Source: an uncultured Candidatus Melainabacteria bacterium | Lineage (GTDB): Bacteria > Cyanobacteriota > Vampirovibrionia > Gastranaerophilales > Gastranaerophilaceae | Length of the DNA: 56,714 bases | Direction: 5' to 3' | Assembly: GCA_934754775.1 (NCBI GenBank) | Contig: CAKVIM010000012.1 | Span: 1 to 56,714, forward strand | Shown here: positions 14,370 to 22,446 of the stretch, piece after piece | How positions within the stretch are numbered: position 1 is the stretch's first letter | Layout: every line of letters starts with the position of its first letter | Made by a program: the position numbers and the translations under genes | The notes under the pieces: model-generated | Told to the model about the DNA's origin: nothing | What the model saw: the letters and a program-made list of their open reading frames with translations, nothing else | Database searches by the model: none

Positions 14370-16844
14370 CTAGTCTCTGCCAACGATATCTCTTTTTGTC
14401 ATTTGCTTTTTGCCTCTAGCTGCTGCATTTCTGTTGTAATCTGCAAGAGCTTCATCTTCAGTTCTGCCGTGACCTTTAAGAGTTGAGTCGCATCCGTTTG
14501 TTAATGTAACGCCATCTCTTGTGATTCTGCGACCAACAGTGCCCATGTTACCTCTTTGTCTGCCAACCGGTTTCTTGAATTTTACTTGACCGTCATCTTT
14601 TCTTTTACAATCGCTCAATGCTTCCGGAAGTTTGATGCTGCTTGGAATGTAACCTGCAAGCAATTTGCTATAAAGTTGAGCATTGAATGAGCCGTCTTCA
14701 TTTACTGCAAGTGCTCTCTTCAGAGCTCGGATTGCACCATCTTTGCCGTACATTCTGCCGTAGCAGTTTTTCCAAGTTGGGTAGTAAGCGTTTACGATAC
14801 CTTCCCAAGAGTCACCGAATTTAATTTTGTGAGTTACTGTTATGTCTTCGTGAGTTTCTTCAATATCTAACATACATTTTTCTTCCGGTTCCGGTTCAGG
14901 TTTCTTTTCCGGATCAGGTTTCTTTTCTTCCGGTTTCTTTTCTTCCGGAACTTCATCAGCTGGTATGTTTGATTTCAAGTTTTGTAATGCTGCGATTAAT
15001 TCTTTCTTGTTCAAGATATCGTTACCTGCAGCTTTTCTTAAGAATGCTCTATAACCTTCGCAATCCCATTCGCCATCTTCAGTTCTGAATGTTGCAGCTA
15101 ATGTTGTAAAGATGTCTGCATATTCAGGATATTTCTTAGATACTCTGTCAGTATATTCTTTAAGTGACATACAATCGAAGTTGATTTCTGCTACCGGAAT
15201 TTCAGTTTTGTCATCCTTCATTAAGCCATCAGCTAAGCCTGCTAAACCACCGATTACAGCACCTCTCAAAGCGTTACCTAAAACGAACTTACCGCCTTGG
15301 AAGATGATTTCACGTAATGACTTAAGATTGATGATTACATCAACAACTACGTCACCATTTCCAGATTTTACAAGTTGTATTGGGCTATCTGCTGAGTCTG
15401 TTGAAACTTCCTTACCGTCGATAAACATCTTGTAAGAATTATTATCAGCGTTACCTGTTTCAATGTGTTGTGTAACTTTTATGCTTTCATTTCTTCTGTA
15501 AGTGTAATCAGGAGCTCTACGCCCTGCTTCTGCACCACCAGCTGTAACTGCACCGACTGCGGCACCGATTGTTGTCTTAAGAAGAACTTTACCCCAGTTT
15601 TTGCCTTCAATTTCGTATCCGCACATTTTAACTAATTTTTTAGCTTCATCATCAGTTAAATCATCCAATCCGGTACGTTCACCCAATTCAGTATAAGTAC
15701 CCAATTTTTCTGAAATAGCTTGGAATTTCTTAGAAGATCTGTCAAGATAGTTATCAGCACCAACTTCATTACCGATTATAGCAGACAATGTTGATAAATC
15801 ATATCTACCATCGGCTTGTCTTTCAATCAAGCCTGAGTTAACCAATGCTTGTAACACATCTTTTTTGCCACCTAGTGCTTTAAGAACTTCTTGTTCAGTT
15901 TGAACCTTAGCTTTTTCTACCTTATTGGCTCTCTTTTGGTTGTGAAGAGCGATTTGAACTCTTGATTCTTCTTTAGCACCAAGTGCTTGGTCTAATCTTT
16001 GGTGACCGATATGAGTGTATTTATCATATTGACCATTTTTCTTCAATTCAGCGTTAGTATCTTTTCTAACGTCACCATAAGATGTTCTTTCTGATTTTGA
16101 CATTGCTTGATAACGCAAATCATCTGCTAGACTTCTTACGTGAACTTTTTCAAGAGTCTTTAATGCATCTTTATAGTATGATTTTTCATTCTTGTAGTAT
16201 TCTTTAGTTGATTTATAAGCTTGTTCTAGAGTTACTCCGCCTTTACCATAAATTTCATTAAATTTTCCTCTAACTTCGTCGTATTCTTTAGCCTTTTGCA
16301 TTGTTTCAGCATGTTTCTTCAACATTTTTATAACATCTTTATGGAAATCATCGTATTGTTTGTTGTTTTTGTAAACTTTTTTCAAATTCTTTTCAATAGT
16401 TTCAACATCTGATTTAGAATTGATTGTACCAACTTTTGAAATCATATCAGAAACTTCAGCAATCAATTTAGCATATTCCGGTGTATAATTTCTTGATGTT
16501 GCGTCTTGTAATGCTTGAGGAATGTCTTTTAATTCAACATTTTCATTCATTATAGTATTCAATGTTCTTGTGATATATTTTTCTTCAGCCTTACCAGGTT
16601 TTGCTTTTGAAACTTCTGCATCTGTAACTGTTTTAACTTCTGGTTTAGATGTGTAGCCGAATAATCCTTTGATATCTTCAAGTTCATTTTCTTCAACTTT
16701 ACCATCTGCAACAAGTTTATTCAAACCATCTTCAAAAATTGAGTTTTCTTGTTCAGTATCAATCTTTCCGTTTTTATTACCTTGTGTGTCAGCGGTTGAA
16801 ACAAGTTGTTGTAACTCGTTTAGTTTTGCAACATCAATACCCAT
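14370..16844 (-). CDS. Large protein with EF-hand-like start and LysM-like C-terminus
   Basis: 824 aa, unrecognised as a whole. A Ca-binding-loop-like sequence (GNKNGKIDTEQE) lies at about residues 22-33. A long helical Lys/Glu-rich region spans about 50-370. Two glycine/alanine-rich segments that could enter membranes lie near 425-445 (TTIGAAVGAVTAGGAEAG) and 520-540 (ALRGAVIGGLAGLADG). A Pro-Glu-Lys linker (about 630-660) precedes a LysM-like region (THKIKFGDSWEGIVNAYYP ... IPSSIKLPEAL, about 675-755). LysM domains bind peptidoglycan or chitin. There is no signal peptide, so if it acts at the wall it leaves by another route or after lysis. AAGGAG lies 11 nt before ATG. Confidence 0.72.
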   Translation of the reverse strand: MGIDVAKLNELQQLVSTADTQGNKNGKIDTEQENSIFEDGLNKLVADGKVEENELEDIKGLFGYTSKPEVKTVTDAEVSKAKPGKAEEKYITRTLNTIMNENVELKDIPQALQDATSRNYTPEYAKLIAEVSDMISKVGTINSKSDVETIEKNLKKVYKNNKQYDDFHKDVIKMLKKHAETMQKAKEYDEVRGKFNEIYGKGGVTLEQAYKSTKEYYKNEKSYYKDALKTLEKVHVRSLADDLRYQAMSKSERTSYGDVRKDTNAELKKNGQYDKYTHIGHQRLDQALGAKEESRVQIALHNQKRANKVEKAKVQTEQEVLKALGGKKDVLQALVNSGLIERQADGRYDLSTLSAIIGNEVGADNYLDRSSKKFQAISEKLGTYTELGERTGLDDLTDDEAKKLVKMCGYEIEGKNWGKVLLKTTIGAAVGAVTAGGAEAGRRAPDYTYRRNESIKVTQHIETGNADNNSYKMFIDGKEVSTDSADSPIQLVKSGNGDVVVDVIINLKSLREIIFQGGKFVLGNALRGAVIGGLAGLADGLMKDDKTEIPVAEINFDCMSLKEYTDRVSKKYPEYADIFTTLAATFRTEDGEWDCEGYRAFLRKAAGNDILNKKELIAALQNLKSNIPADEVPEEKKPEEKKPDPEKKPEPEPEEKCMLDIEETHEDITVTHKIKFGDSWEGIVNAYYPTWKNCYGRMYGKDGAIRALKRALAVNEDGSFNAQLYSKLLAGYIPSSIKLPEALSDCKRKDDGQVKFKKPVGRQRGNMGTVGRRITRDGVTLTNGCDSTLKGHGRTEDEALADYNRNAAARGKKQMTKRDIVGRD

Positions 16845-16977
16845 GATTTATACTCCTTTTTAATCCTTAATAATACTCGTTGTATATATAAAGTTTTTTT
16901 TCTCCGGAGAATTGCTTCATGAAATAAATTATGTTTACATTTCGTTACAAAAAATGCTATATTATATATAGATTGGA

Positions 16978-18330
16978 TTAGCTCCAATTAGCAACAAATT
17001 CGGTCATAGTTTCAATAGAGCGTTTTGCTAACAATTCTGCTTTAAGCTTCTTATTTTTTCTTTCACCCTTTGGAAGCTCGATTGGTGGTAAAATACCCCA
17101 ATTCGAGTTTATAGGCTGTGGCGGAAGGTATCTTAATGAGCCGTCTCTGGACGAAATATGCTCCAGATGGGCTTTGTCCGTAATATAAAAAGTTATTGCA
17201 CCCAAAATTGTTTCTCTTGGCAGTACAAGCTCACTCTGTTGATTTAAACGGCGTGCCATGTTAATCCCAGCCAACATGCCGGTTGCGATTGATTCTGTAT
17301 AGCCTTCAGTACCCGTGATTTGCCCCGCAAAGAACAAACCCTCTCTAGCTTTTGTCTCAAGCGTCGGATTAAGAACCTGAGAACTGTTAATAAATGTATT
17401 TCTATGCATAACTCCATATCTTACGATACTTGCGTTTTCCAACCCTGGGATAGAATGCACTAATTCCTTTTGAGCACCCCATTTTAAATTAGTTTGGAAC
17501 CCGACTAAGTTAAACAAAGTTTTAGCTGAATTATCTTGCCTTAACTGCACTACAGCATAGTTTTCAATCCCTGTTCTTTTATCTATAAGTCCAACCGGCT
17601 TCATTGGACCAAATCTTAATGTATCAACTCCTCTTGAAGCCAAAACTTCAACCGGCAAGCAAGACTCAAAGTATTTAGAATTCTTATCAACCTGATGCTG
17701 CTCAATCCTTGGAGCATTAATTAATATATTATAGAAGTTCTCATACTCTTCTTTATTCATAGGGCAATTAATATATGAAGCTTCGCCTTTGTCGTATCTT
17801 GAAGCCCAGAATGCTCTATCAAAATCTATTGAATCAACTTCAATAATCGGAGCTATTGCGTCAAAAAAGTGCAAATGCTCGCTCTTTGTGAACTCTTGTA
17901 TTGCATCGGCAAATCTATCACTTGTAAGCGGGCCTGATGCAATAATAACTTCCCCGTCAGGGATTTTAGTAATTTCTTCTTGAATAAGCTCAATATTTGG
18001 ATCGTTCTTTATCTTTTCTGTTACAGCTCTAGAAAAATCCTCTCTAGCGATTGCCAAAGCATTCCCCGCTGGGACTGCGTTTTCGTAAGCAATTTTTAAA
18101 AGCTCAGAACCTAAAATTTCCATTTCTTTCTTAAGAAGTCCGCTTGCATTAGATATATCCGCTGAGCCAAGACTGTTTGAACACACAAACTCTGCACAAT
18201 CCCCAGTCACGTGTGCACCCGTCGTCTTTTTAGGACGCATTTCATACAGTTTAACCTTTATCCCTCGCTTAGAAAGCTGTAATGCTGCTTCTGAGCCTGC
18301 CAAACCGGCACCTATTATACTTACATACAT
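16978..18330 (-). CDS. trmFO: tRNA (uracil-5-)-methyltransferase, folate- and FAD-dependent
   Basis: Makes ribothymidine at position 54 of the tRNA T-loop using methylenetetrahydrofolate and FADH2. 450 aa, family-typical length. The N-terminal FAD Rossmann motif is GAGLAGSEAALQL. EMRPKKTTGAHVTG, FVCSNSLGSAD and LLKKEM are diagnostic. YASYINCPMNKEEY, GRFGPMKPVGLID (here TLRFGPMKPVGLID) and FFAGQITGTEGYTESIATG confirm it. AAAGGA lies about 10 nt before ATG. It is followed on the same strand, after 133 nt, by the 824-aa gene. The MerR gene lies upstream on the same strand with a 30-nt gap. Confidence 0.97.
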   Translation of the reverse strand: MYVSIIGAGLAGSEAALQLSKRGIKVKLYEMRPKKTTGAHVTGDCAEFVCSNSLGSADISNASGLLKKEMEILGSELLKIAYENAVPAGNALAIAREDFSRAVTEKIKNDPNIELIQEEITKIPDGEVIIASGPLTSDRFADAIQEFTKSEHLHFFDAIAPIIEVDSIDFDRAFWASRYDKGEASYINCPMNKEEYENFYNILINAPRIEQHQVDKNSKYFESCLPVEVLASRGVDTLRFGPMKPVGLIDKRTGIENYAVVQLRQDNSAKTLFNLVGFQTNLKWGAQKELVHSIPGLENASIVRYGVMHRNTFINSSQVLNPTLETKAREGLFFAGQITGTEGYTESIATGMLAGINMARRLNQQSELVLPRETILGAITFYITDKAHLEHISSRDGSLRYLPPQPINSNWGILPPIELPKGERKNKKLKAELLAKRSIETMTEFVANWS

Positions 18331-18360
18331 TTAATTATTATCCTTTATTGTTCACAAAAA

Positions 18361-18783
18361 CTAGCCTGCACACTCTTGTTTCATCTGACTCATTTGGTTC
18401 ATCGGGTTCCAATTGTCACACAAATTGTTCTGAATAAGATTCTTGTAATGAGCTTCTTTGTAGTCCAAAAGTTCAAGCTGTTTCTTTAATTCATCCATCT
18501 GCTGTAAGGCTTTTCCCTTGGTCGTTTTGATAATTTCGTATCGCTCTGGAATAGTAGAATCACCCATTATGCATAAATCTATATATCGTTTCACCAACTT
18601 TGTTTCAGTACCGATTGCACGTAAACACTTTACAATTCGCACCCAGTTCAAATCATCTTCTGAAAACAGCCTTATGTTGTTTTCGTTTCTGGTAACAAAT
18701 GGGAAAAATCCGCTTTTTGCCCAAAATCTCAGAGTGTGCTCTGATAAATCCATCTTTTCCGCAACTTCTTTTATCGTATACAT
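18361..18783 (-). CDS. MerR-family transcriptional regulator
   Basis: 140 aa. The N-terminal winged HTH of the MerR type is YTIKEVAEKMDLSEHTLRFW, then A-K-S-G-F-F-P and the wing N-N-I-R-L-F-S-E-D-D-L. A coiled-coil dimerisation helix follows (ALQQMDELKKQLELLDYKEA), and the C-terminal tail has a few Met and Cys residues. No full metal-binding loop is seen, so the ligand is unknown. The start at 18783 has AGAGGAT upstream, and the domain begins at once. It is 30 nt upstream of trmFO on the same strand, so possibly co-transcribed. Confidence 0.88.
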   Translation of the reverse strand: MYTIKEVAEKMDLSEHTLRFWAKSGFFPFVTRNENNIRLFSEDDLNWVRIVKCLRAIGTETKLVKRYIDLCIMGDSTIPERYEIIKTTKGKALQQMDELKKQLELLDYKEAHYKNLIQNNLCDNWNPMNQMSQMKQECAG

Positions 18784-18939
18784 AATATATCCTCTATAAT
18801 ATTTTAACATGCAAAAATATTCTTATATAAATATATACGATAAATGCCGTTCAGAAAGAGCGAAACAAACTCTTAACAATAAACATTCTGACGTTAATGA
18901 ATTGGAAGACTATGGAACCCGCAAAAAGCAGATAAATAC

Positions 18940-18967
18940 TAAAAAAGAGCCTCATTGTGTAGGCTCT
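18940..18967 (-). terminator. Terminator for the tRNA-Leu transcript
   Basis: AGAGCCT/AGGCTCT stem with an 8-nt loop and, read on the minus strand, a TTTTTT tail. It follows the extra copy of the tRNA 3' end at 18979-18994 rather than the functional tRNA itself. Confidence 0.75.
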
Positions 18968-18978
18968 AAAAAGTTAAA

Positions 18979-18994
18979 TGTCGTAGGCGGGACT
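18979..18994 (-). repeat. Duplicate of the tRNA-Leu 3' end
   Basis: Sixteen bases identical to the acceptor and T-stem 3' end of the functional tRNA at 19161-19176, plus matching A residues just outside. The rest of the tRNA is absent. About 166 nt of unrelated, hairpin-rich sequence separates it from the real 3' end. Confidence 0.9.
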
Positions 18995-19160
18995 GTCTTG
19001 AGGCGTTCGCATTAAACGTGTCTTCGGATTTTGCTATCAAGAACTCCGTTCTTTTCGCAAAAGTCCTACGCACTCTGCTCACTCCTCGCTGAACCCGACA
19101 ACCTCACTCCGTTCGGAGGGTTCTGCGTCCCTCGTACGTCCAATGTCAAAAAATAAAAAA

Positions 19161-19242
19161 TGTCGTAGGCGGGACTTGAACCCGCAAGGATTGCTCCACA
19201 CGCCCCTCAAACGTGCACGTATACCGATTCCGCCACTACGAC
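19161..19242 (-). tRNA. tRNA-Leu (anticodon GAG)
   Basis: Read on the minus strand, the 7-bp acceptor GTCGTAG/CTACGAC, the D arm, the anticodon stem CACGT/GCGTG with loop TTGAGGG (anticodon GAG), a long class-II variable arm, and the T arm GCGGG-TTCAAGT-CCCGC are all present. The discriminator base is A and CCA is not encoded. It decodes CUC/CUU leucine codons. Partial copies of its own ends flank it on both sides, and its promoter lies about 300 nt upstream. Confidence 0.95.
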
Positions 19243-19274
19243 ATAATTCTTACTATATTCAATTGTCAAGCCAT

Positions 19275-19294
19275 GTGGCGGTATCGGTATAGAG
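19275..19294 (+). repeat. Inverted copy of the tRNA-Leu D-arm region
   Basis: GTGGCGGTATCGGTATA on the plus strand matches the sense strand of the tRNA-Leu D arm (16 of 17), but is in opposite orientation to the gene. In the tRNA precursor it would be antisense to the D arm about 40 nt downstream. Confidence 0.8.
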
Positions 19295-19348
19295 TTTCTA
19301 TACGGCTCACCTCATTTACATTCGGACTCGCCTACCTCTATTGAAACT

Positions 19349-19503
19349 TGACATTTAGTCAACTTTCAACAGAGTTCTTGCCACTACGACATAATTGTAT
19401 TCAACTTTCAACGATTATCGTCAGGACACAACTGGCGGAAGAGCTTCGCTCCCTCTCGAAAAACAATACTCAATTGTTTTTCTCGGCAGAGTGCCACTAC
19501 GAC
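19349..19503 (-). repeat. Tandem partial tRNA-Leu 5'-end copies with shared spacer motifs
   Basis: The first 11 bases of the tRNA (GTCGTAGTGGC on the minus strand) recur at 19380-19390 and 19493-19503, each preceded by an AT-rich leader like that of the true gene. Spacer motifs TGACATTTAGTCA (19349-19361) and TCGGCAGAGT (19483-19492) recur at the tRNA-fMet locus. The 19433-19440 segment TGGCGGAA is a second short inverted tRNA fragment. Confidence 0.85.
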
Positions 19504-19532
19504 ATAGTTTAATTGTCAAACTCGACACATAA

Positions 19533-19561
19533 ATACTAGCATAAAAAACTTTTTGTTACAA
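19533..19561 (-). promoter_or_regulatory. Promoter of the tRNA-Leu transcript
   Basis: Minus strand: TTGTAA (19556-19561), 17-nt spacer, TGC-TAGTAT (hexamer 19533-19538, extended -10). The predicted start is near 19526, giving an unusually long leader of about 284 nt that contains both truncated 5' copies. Confidence 0.6.
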
Positions 19562-19624
19562 ATGTTATATTTTTATTGACACGAAAACATATCTGCCAGA
19601 CAATAATGAGGTGAGGTAAATTCA

Positions 19625-19858
19625 ATGAATATTTCATCAATTTCAGTAAACGACAATTGCAAACCTAGAAGAAATTTGTTTATAAGATACTCTAACAGCT
19701 TCATGTCTATGGCTAACGGCGGTTCTGAAGCAGTTGAAAAAGCTCAAAAAGCTAATCCTGCTGTTCAAAACACTAAAGCTGATAAAATCAAAGGAATTGA
19801 AACTCTTACAATATTCCCAAAACAAGTTATAGACGGAAAAACAATTATCACTGCTTAA
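19625..19858 (+). CDS. Small protein of unknown function, 77 aa
   Basis: ATG 19625 is preceded by a strong Shine-Dalgarno (GAGGTGAGG). Upstream, TTGACA at 19576 with a weak -10-like GACAAT 17 nt later could be its promoter. The product has a basic, aromatic N-terminal third (KPRRNLFIRYSNSFMSMANG), then an Ala/Lys-rich helix, and ends FPKQVIDGKTIITA. No signal peptide or known domain. The following 140 nt contain a short copy of the CTCACCC-type dispersed repeat with a hairpin. Confidence 0.6.
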   Translation: MNISSISVNDNCKPRRNLFIRYSNSFMSMANGGSEAVEKAQKANPAVQNTKADKIKGIETLTIFPKQVIDGKTIITA

Positions 19859-19921
19859 GTTTGTTACTATTAAGTTTTTGTTAGACAAATATGTCCAAAC
19901 TATCAATTAGAGGTTAAATTT

Positions 19922-19957
19922 ACACCTCACCCTAGCCCTTTCCTATAAAGAAAGGGA
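19922..19957. repeat. Short dispersed-repeat fragment with hairpin
   Basis: A CACCTCACCC-type sequence followed by CCCTTTC...GAAAGGG, related to the larger composite repeats near 23400, 38000 and inside ilvD. Confidence 0.45.
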
Positions 19958-19998
19958 ATAACTAAAATATGTTAATTTAAAGTTTTTTAGGAGAAAGT

Positions 19999-20433
19999 AT
20001 GATTTTAAAGATTTTTAGAATGGAACACAACCGTTTTGTCCCTGAATATAAAACCGAAGGTGCTGCAGGCATGGATTTGTGTGCCGCAATTGATGAAGAA
20101 ATTACACTTCAACCACTTGAAAGGAAACTTATCCCTACAGGACTTAAAATTGAATTAGAACATGGTTACGAAGCTCAAATCAGACCTCGTTCAGGACTTT
20201 CAATCAAACACGGAATCAGCCTTATCAACTGCGTTGGTACCATTGACGAAGATTATCGTGGCGAAGTTTGCATCCCAATCGTAAACCTTTCAAACGAAGC
20301 TTACACAATCAAGCCGGACGAAAGAATTGCACAAATGGTGATTGCAAAATATGAACAAGCGAAAATTGAAGTCGTAACTGAATTATCCGACACAGAACGT
20401 GGTGCAGGCGGCTTCGGTTCTACAGGTAAATAG
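19999..20433 (+). CDS. dut: dUTP diphosphatase
   Basis: Hydrolyses dUTP to dUMP and pyrophosphate, keeping uracil out of DNA and supplying thymidylate synthesis. 144 aa, normal for the homotrimeric enzyme. All five motifs are present: [36 protein letters not shown], and the C-terminal arm [21 protein letters not shown] precedes ATG. The zinc-ribbon gene follows after 129 nt. Confidence 0.98.
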   Translation: MILKIFRMEHNRFVPEYKTEGAAGMDLCAAIDEEITLQPLERKLIPTGLKIELEHGYEAQIRPRSGLSIKHGISLINCVGTIDEDYRGEVCIPIVNLSNEAYTIKPDERIAQMVIAKYEQAKIEVVTELSDTERGAGGFGSTGK

Positions 20434-20562
20434 TAATAAGTTTTGTTGCAATTTTTGTTTTTCTAAACGGCCACCTCTTGACGAGCCTTGAAAAAAAGGC
20501 TAGAATTAGGTCAGAAGTACTCTAAAGTACTCGGTTTATTAAATTATTTAGGAGAACACGTG

Positions 20563-20841
20563 ATGTACCAAGATGAAACGCTTATTTGTGAAGATTGCGG
20601 TTGTGAATTTGTTTTCACAGCAGGTGAGCAAGAATTTTATGCAGAAAAAGGTTTAACAAATAAGCCAAAAAGATGCCCAAACTGCAGAAAGGCTAAAAAA
20701 CAACAACACAGAGGTAAAAAGAGAATGTATGATGCAGTTTGTGCAAAATGCGGAAAACAAACTCAAGTACCTTTTAACCCAACTCAAGGCAGAGATGTTC
20801 TATGCAAAGAATGTTTTGACGCAGAAAAGGCTGCTATATAA
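20563..20841 (+). CDS. Zinc-ribbon protein, two CxxC-CxxC modules
   Basis: 92 aa. The first module is CEDCGCEFVFTAGEQEFYAE followed by K-R-C-P-N-C, the 'probable zinc-ribbon' type. The second is CAKCGKQTQVPFNPTQGRDV followed by C-K-E-C (CxxC-x17-CxxC). A basic linker (KAKKQQHRGKKR) joins them, suggesting nucleic-acid contact. The start at 20563 (or GTG one codon earlier) has TAGGAG 8 nt before it; a longer in-frame reading from 20488 lacks a ribosome binding site. Function unknown; such proteins are common in AT-rich gut bacteria and Chloroflexota as I recall. Confidence 0.85.
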   Translation: MYQDETLICEDCGCEFVFTAGEQEFYAEKGLTNKPKRCPNCRKAKKQQHRGKKRMYDAVCAKCGKQTQVPFNPTQGRDVLCKECFDAEKAAI

Positions 20842-20884
20842 ATAAAATAAAATTCGGATTAATCAGTCCGACTAAAAAGCTTAG

Positions 20885-20917
20885 AAGGCGGTTCAATTTA
20901 TTTGAACCGCCTTTTTA
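20885..20917. terminator. Bidirectional terminator overlapping the end of nagZ
   Basis: AAGGCGGTTCAA/TTGAACCGCCTT with a 5-nt loop. It terminates the zinc-ribbon transcript. On the minus strand the nagZ stop codon (20898-20900) falls inside the hairpin, so one stem arm is coding sequence. Confidence 0.9.
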
Positions 20918-21857
20918 ATTCTAAAATCCGACTATTAGCTTCCAACACTCGCTTTTTTAAAGCCTCGTTGTTTTCACATTTTCTGATTAATCCCTCAATA
21001 ACTTCAATAGTCGTCTTGTCGGCCTCTCTATATATAAACATATCAACTCCGGCAAGAAGTGCCCTAACACAAGCATCCACTGCACCAAAATTCTGCACGC
21101 CTTTCATTACCATATCATCGGTTATAACAACACCACGGTAATTGAGCACCCCTCTCAAATATCCGACGGCATTTTTGCTCAAAGAAGCAGGTAAAACCTC
21201 TTTATCAAAACAGCTACAATGCAAATGTGCTACCATAATCATTTCCGCATTAATGTTGTCCTTAAACGGTTTGATATGAACCTTTTCCATCTCATTCATT
21301 GCTAAATTAATTTGAGGCAGCGTCAAGTGACTGTCTTTATCAGCATCCCCATGTCCTGGGAAATGTTTAAGGCAAGGAATTATACCGTTTTTACGATAAA
21401 TCTCTGATACCATTTTTACACATTCAGAAACTCTTTGCGGATTATCAGAAAATGCACGTTCACCTATTATCGGATTTTTAGGATTTGTATTAACATCCGC
21501 ACAGGGAGCAAAATTAAGGTTAAGCCCATAATCTTTAAGTTCAAGTGCAATCTTCTCTGTCTGTTTTGCTAAAAATTCATCTCCACGCTCTGCGGCAAAT
21601 CTTGGTGACAAATATCTTGCATGAATATGTTCTGTTCGCTCAACCCTTCCGCCTTCTTGATCTATAGACAAAAATGGTGGCTCAATCGAATGAGATTTAA
21701 TCTCAGACACTAAACTTTTAAATTGTTCCTTTGATTGAATATCTTTAGTGAAAAAGATAACACCGCCCAAACCTTTGGACAAGGCGTAATCAAGCTTTTC
21801 TCCGGTACCCAAAATAAACATTTGATAAATTAATTTTTCCATAAAACAATCATACAT
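20898..21857 (-). CDS. nagZ: Beta-N-acetylhexosaminidase, glycoside hydrolase family 3
   Basis: Removes N-acetylglucosamine from muropeptides in peptidoglycan recycling. 319 aa, single GH3 barrel as in NagZ. SIDQEGGRVER, NFAPCADVNTNPKNP, GERAFSDNP, the substrate-binding KHFPGHGDADKDSH (supplying the catalytic Asp/His pair of NagZ) and ITDDMVMKG with the nucleophile Asp are all present. No signal peptide, so cytoplasmic as in Gram-negatives. ATG 21857 is used; a second ATG 15 nt inside is possible. The last codons form one arm of the terminator. Confidence 0.95.
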   Translation of the reverse strand: MYDCFMEKLIYQMFILGTGEKLDYALSKGLGGVIFFTKDIQSKEQFKSLVSEIKSHSIEPPFLSIDQEGGRVERTEHIHARYLSPRFAAERGDEFLAKQTEKIALELKDYGLNLNFAPCADVNTNPKNPIIGERAFSDNPQRVSECVKMVSEIYRKNGIIPCLKHFPGHGDADKDSHLTLPQINLAMNEMEKVHIKPFKDNINAEMIMVAHLHCSCFDKEVLPASLSKNAVGYLRGVLNYRGVVITDDMVMKGVQNFGAVDACVRALLAGVDMFIYREADKTTIEVIEGLIRKCENNEALKKRVLEANSRILELKRRFK

Positions 21858-21924
21858 TTAACTGACCACAAATTGCAACTTTTTATTATAATAAGATTAG
21901 GGTATAATATCATTGGGGTATAAA

Positions 21925-22374
21925 ATGAAGAAAATAATTCTATCAATATTAGTCGGTTTCTTGCTATTATCAGCGATTTCACTTGATGTATCAGCAGCAA
22001 AAAAATCATCAAAACTCTCTAAAGAAACTATCGCTGAAATGTCAGACAACATTGATAAGTTGACCGAAAAGATTTATGGAAGAGCATTGTTGTCTCCTCA
22101 AGACAATGAAACTCTTATTGGAATAAAAATTAAGCTTGATAATCAAATGCTTGTTTCAACAAGTACCGAACTTGCACCGCTTTATTACAAAGCCGGAAAT
22201 ATTTACAAACTTCGTGATATGAAACCGGAAGCAATTGAATGTTATCAAACTATTTTAGAAAATTTCTCAGATACAGCTCTTGCACCAAAAGCACGTGCTG
22301 CCCTTGAATCATTAGGCGTAACTGTTGCAGCTCCAACGACAAGCGAAGATGCTTCAGGTGATGAAGAAATTTAA
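21925..22374 (+). CDS. Exported TPR-like protein
   Basis: 149 aa. Signal peptide MKKIILSILVGFLLLSAISL, then LDVSAAKKSS with cleavage near SAA. The C-terminal half has a tetratricopeptide-like unit (APLYYKAGNIYKLRDMKPEA, then IECYQTILENFSDTALAPKA), as in YbgF/CpoB-type periplasmic proteins but with only one or two repeats. It ends in an acidic Thr/Ser tail. ATG 21925 opens the signal peptide, with GGGG 7 nt upstream and a TATAAT at 21903. A strong bidirectional terminator follows. Confidence 0.75.
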   Translation: MKKIILSILVGFLLLSAISLDVSAAKKSSKLSKETIAEMSDNIDKLTEKIYGRALLSPQDNETLIGIKIKLDNQMLVSTSTELAPLYYKAGNIYKLRDMKPEAIECYQTILENFSDTALAPKARAALESLGVTVAAPTTSEDASGDEEI

Positions 22375-22392
22375 ATTATAACAATAGATAAC

Positions 22393-22432
22393 AAAAACGG
22401 CGGAAAATCTTCAGATTTTCCGCCGTTTTTGT
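22393..22432. terminator. Bidirectional terminator
   Basis: An 18-bp perfect stem (22393-22410 with 22413-22430), 2-nt loop, A and T flanks. Lies between genes ending at 22374 (+) and 22447 (-). Confidence 0.94.
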
Positions 22433-22446
22433 TATAAATTAAATAC

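Noticed and set aside
18809..19015. Open frame of 68 codons on the plus strand over the tRNA-Leu terminator
   Set aside because: It runs through the terminator hairpin and the duplicated tRNA 3' end, has no ribosome binding site and no protein-like pattern.
19161..19560. Prophage or integrative element att site at tRNA-Leu
   Set aside because: No integrase or phage genes nearby, and the inserted spacers are only about 100-170 nt.
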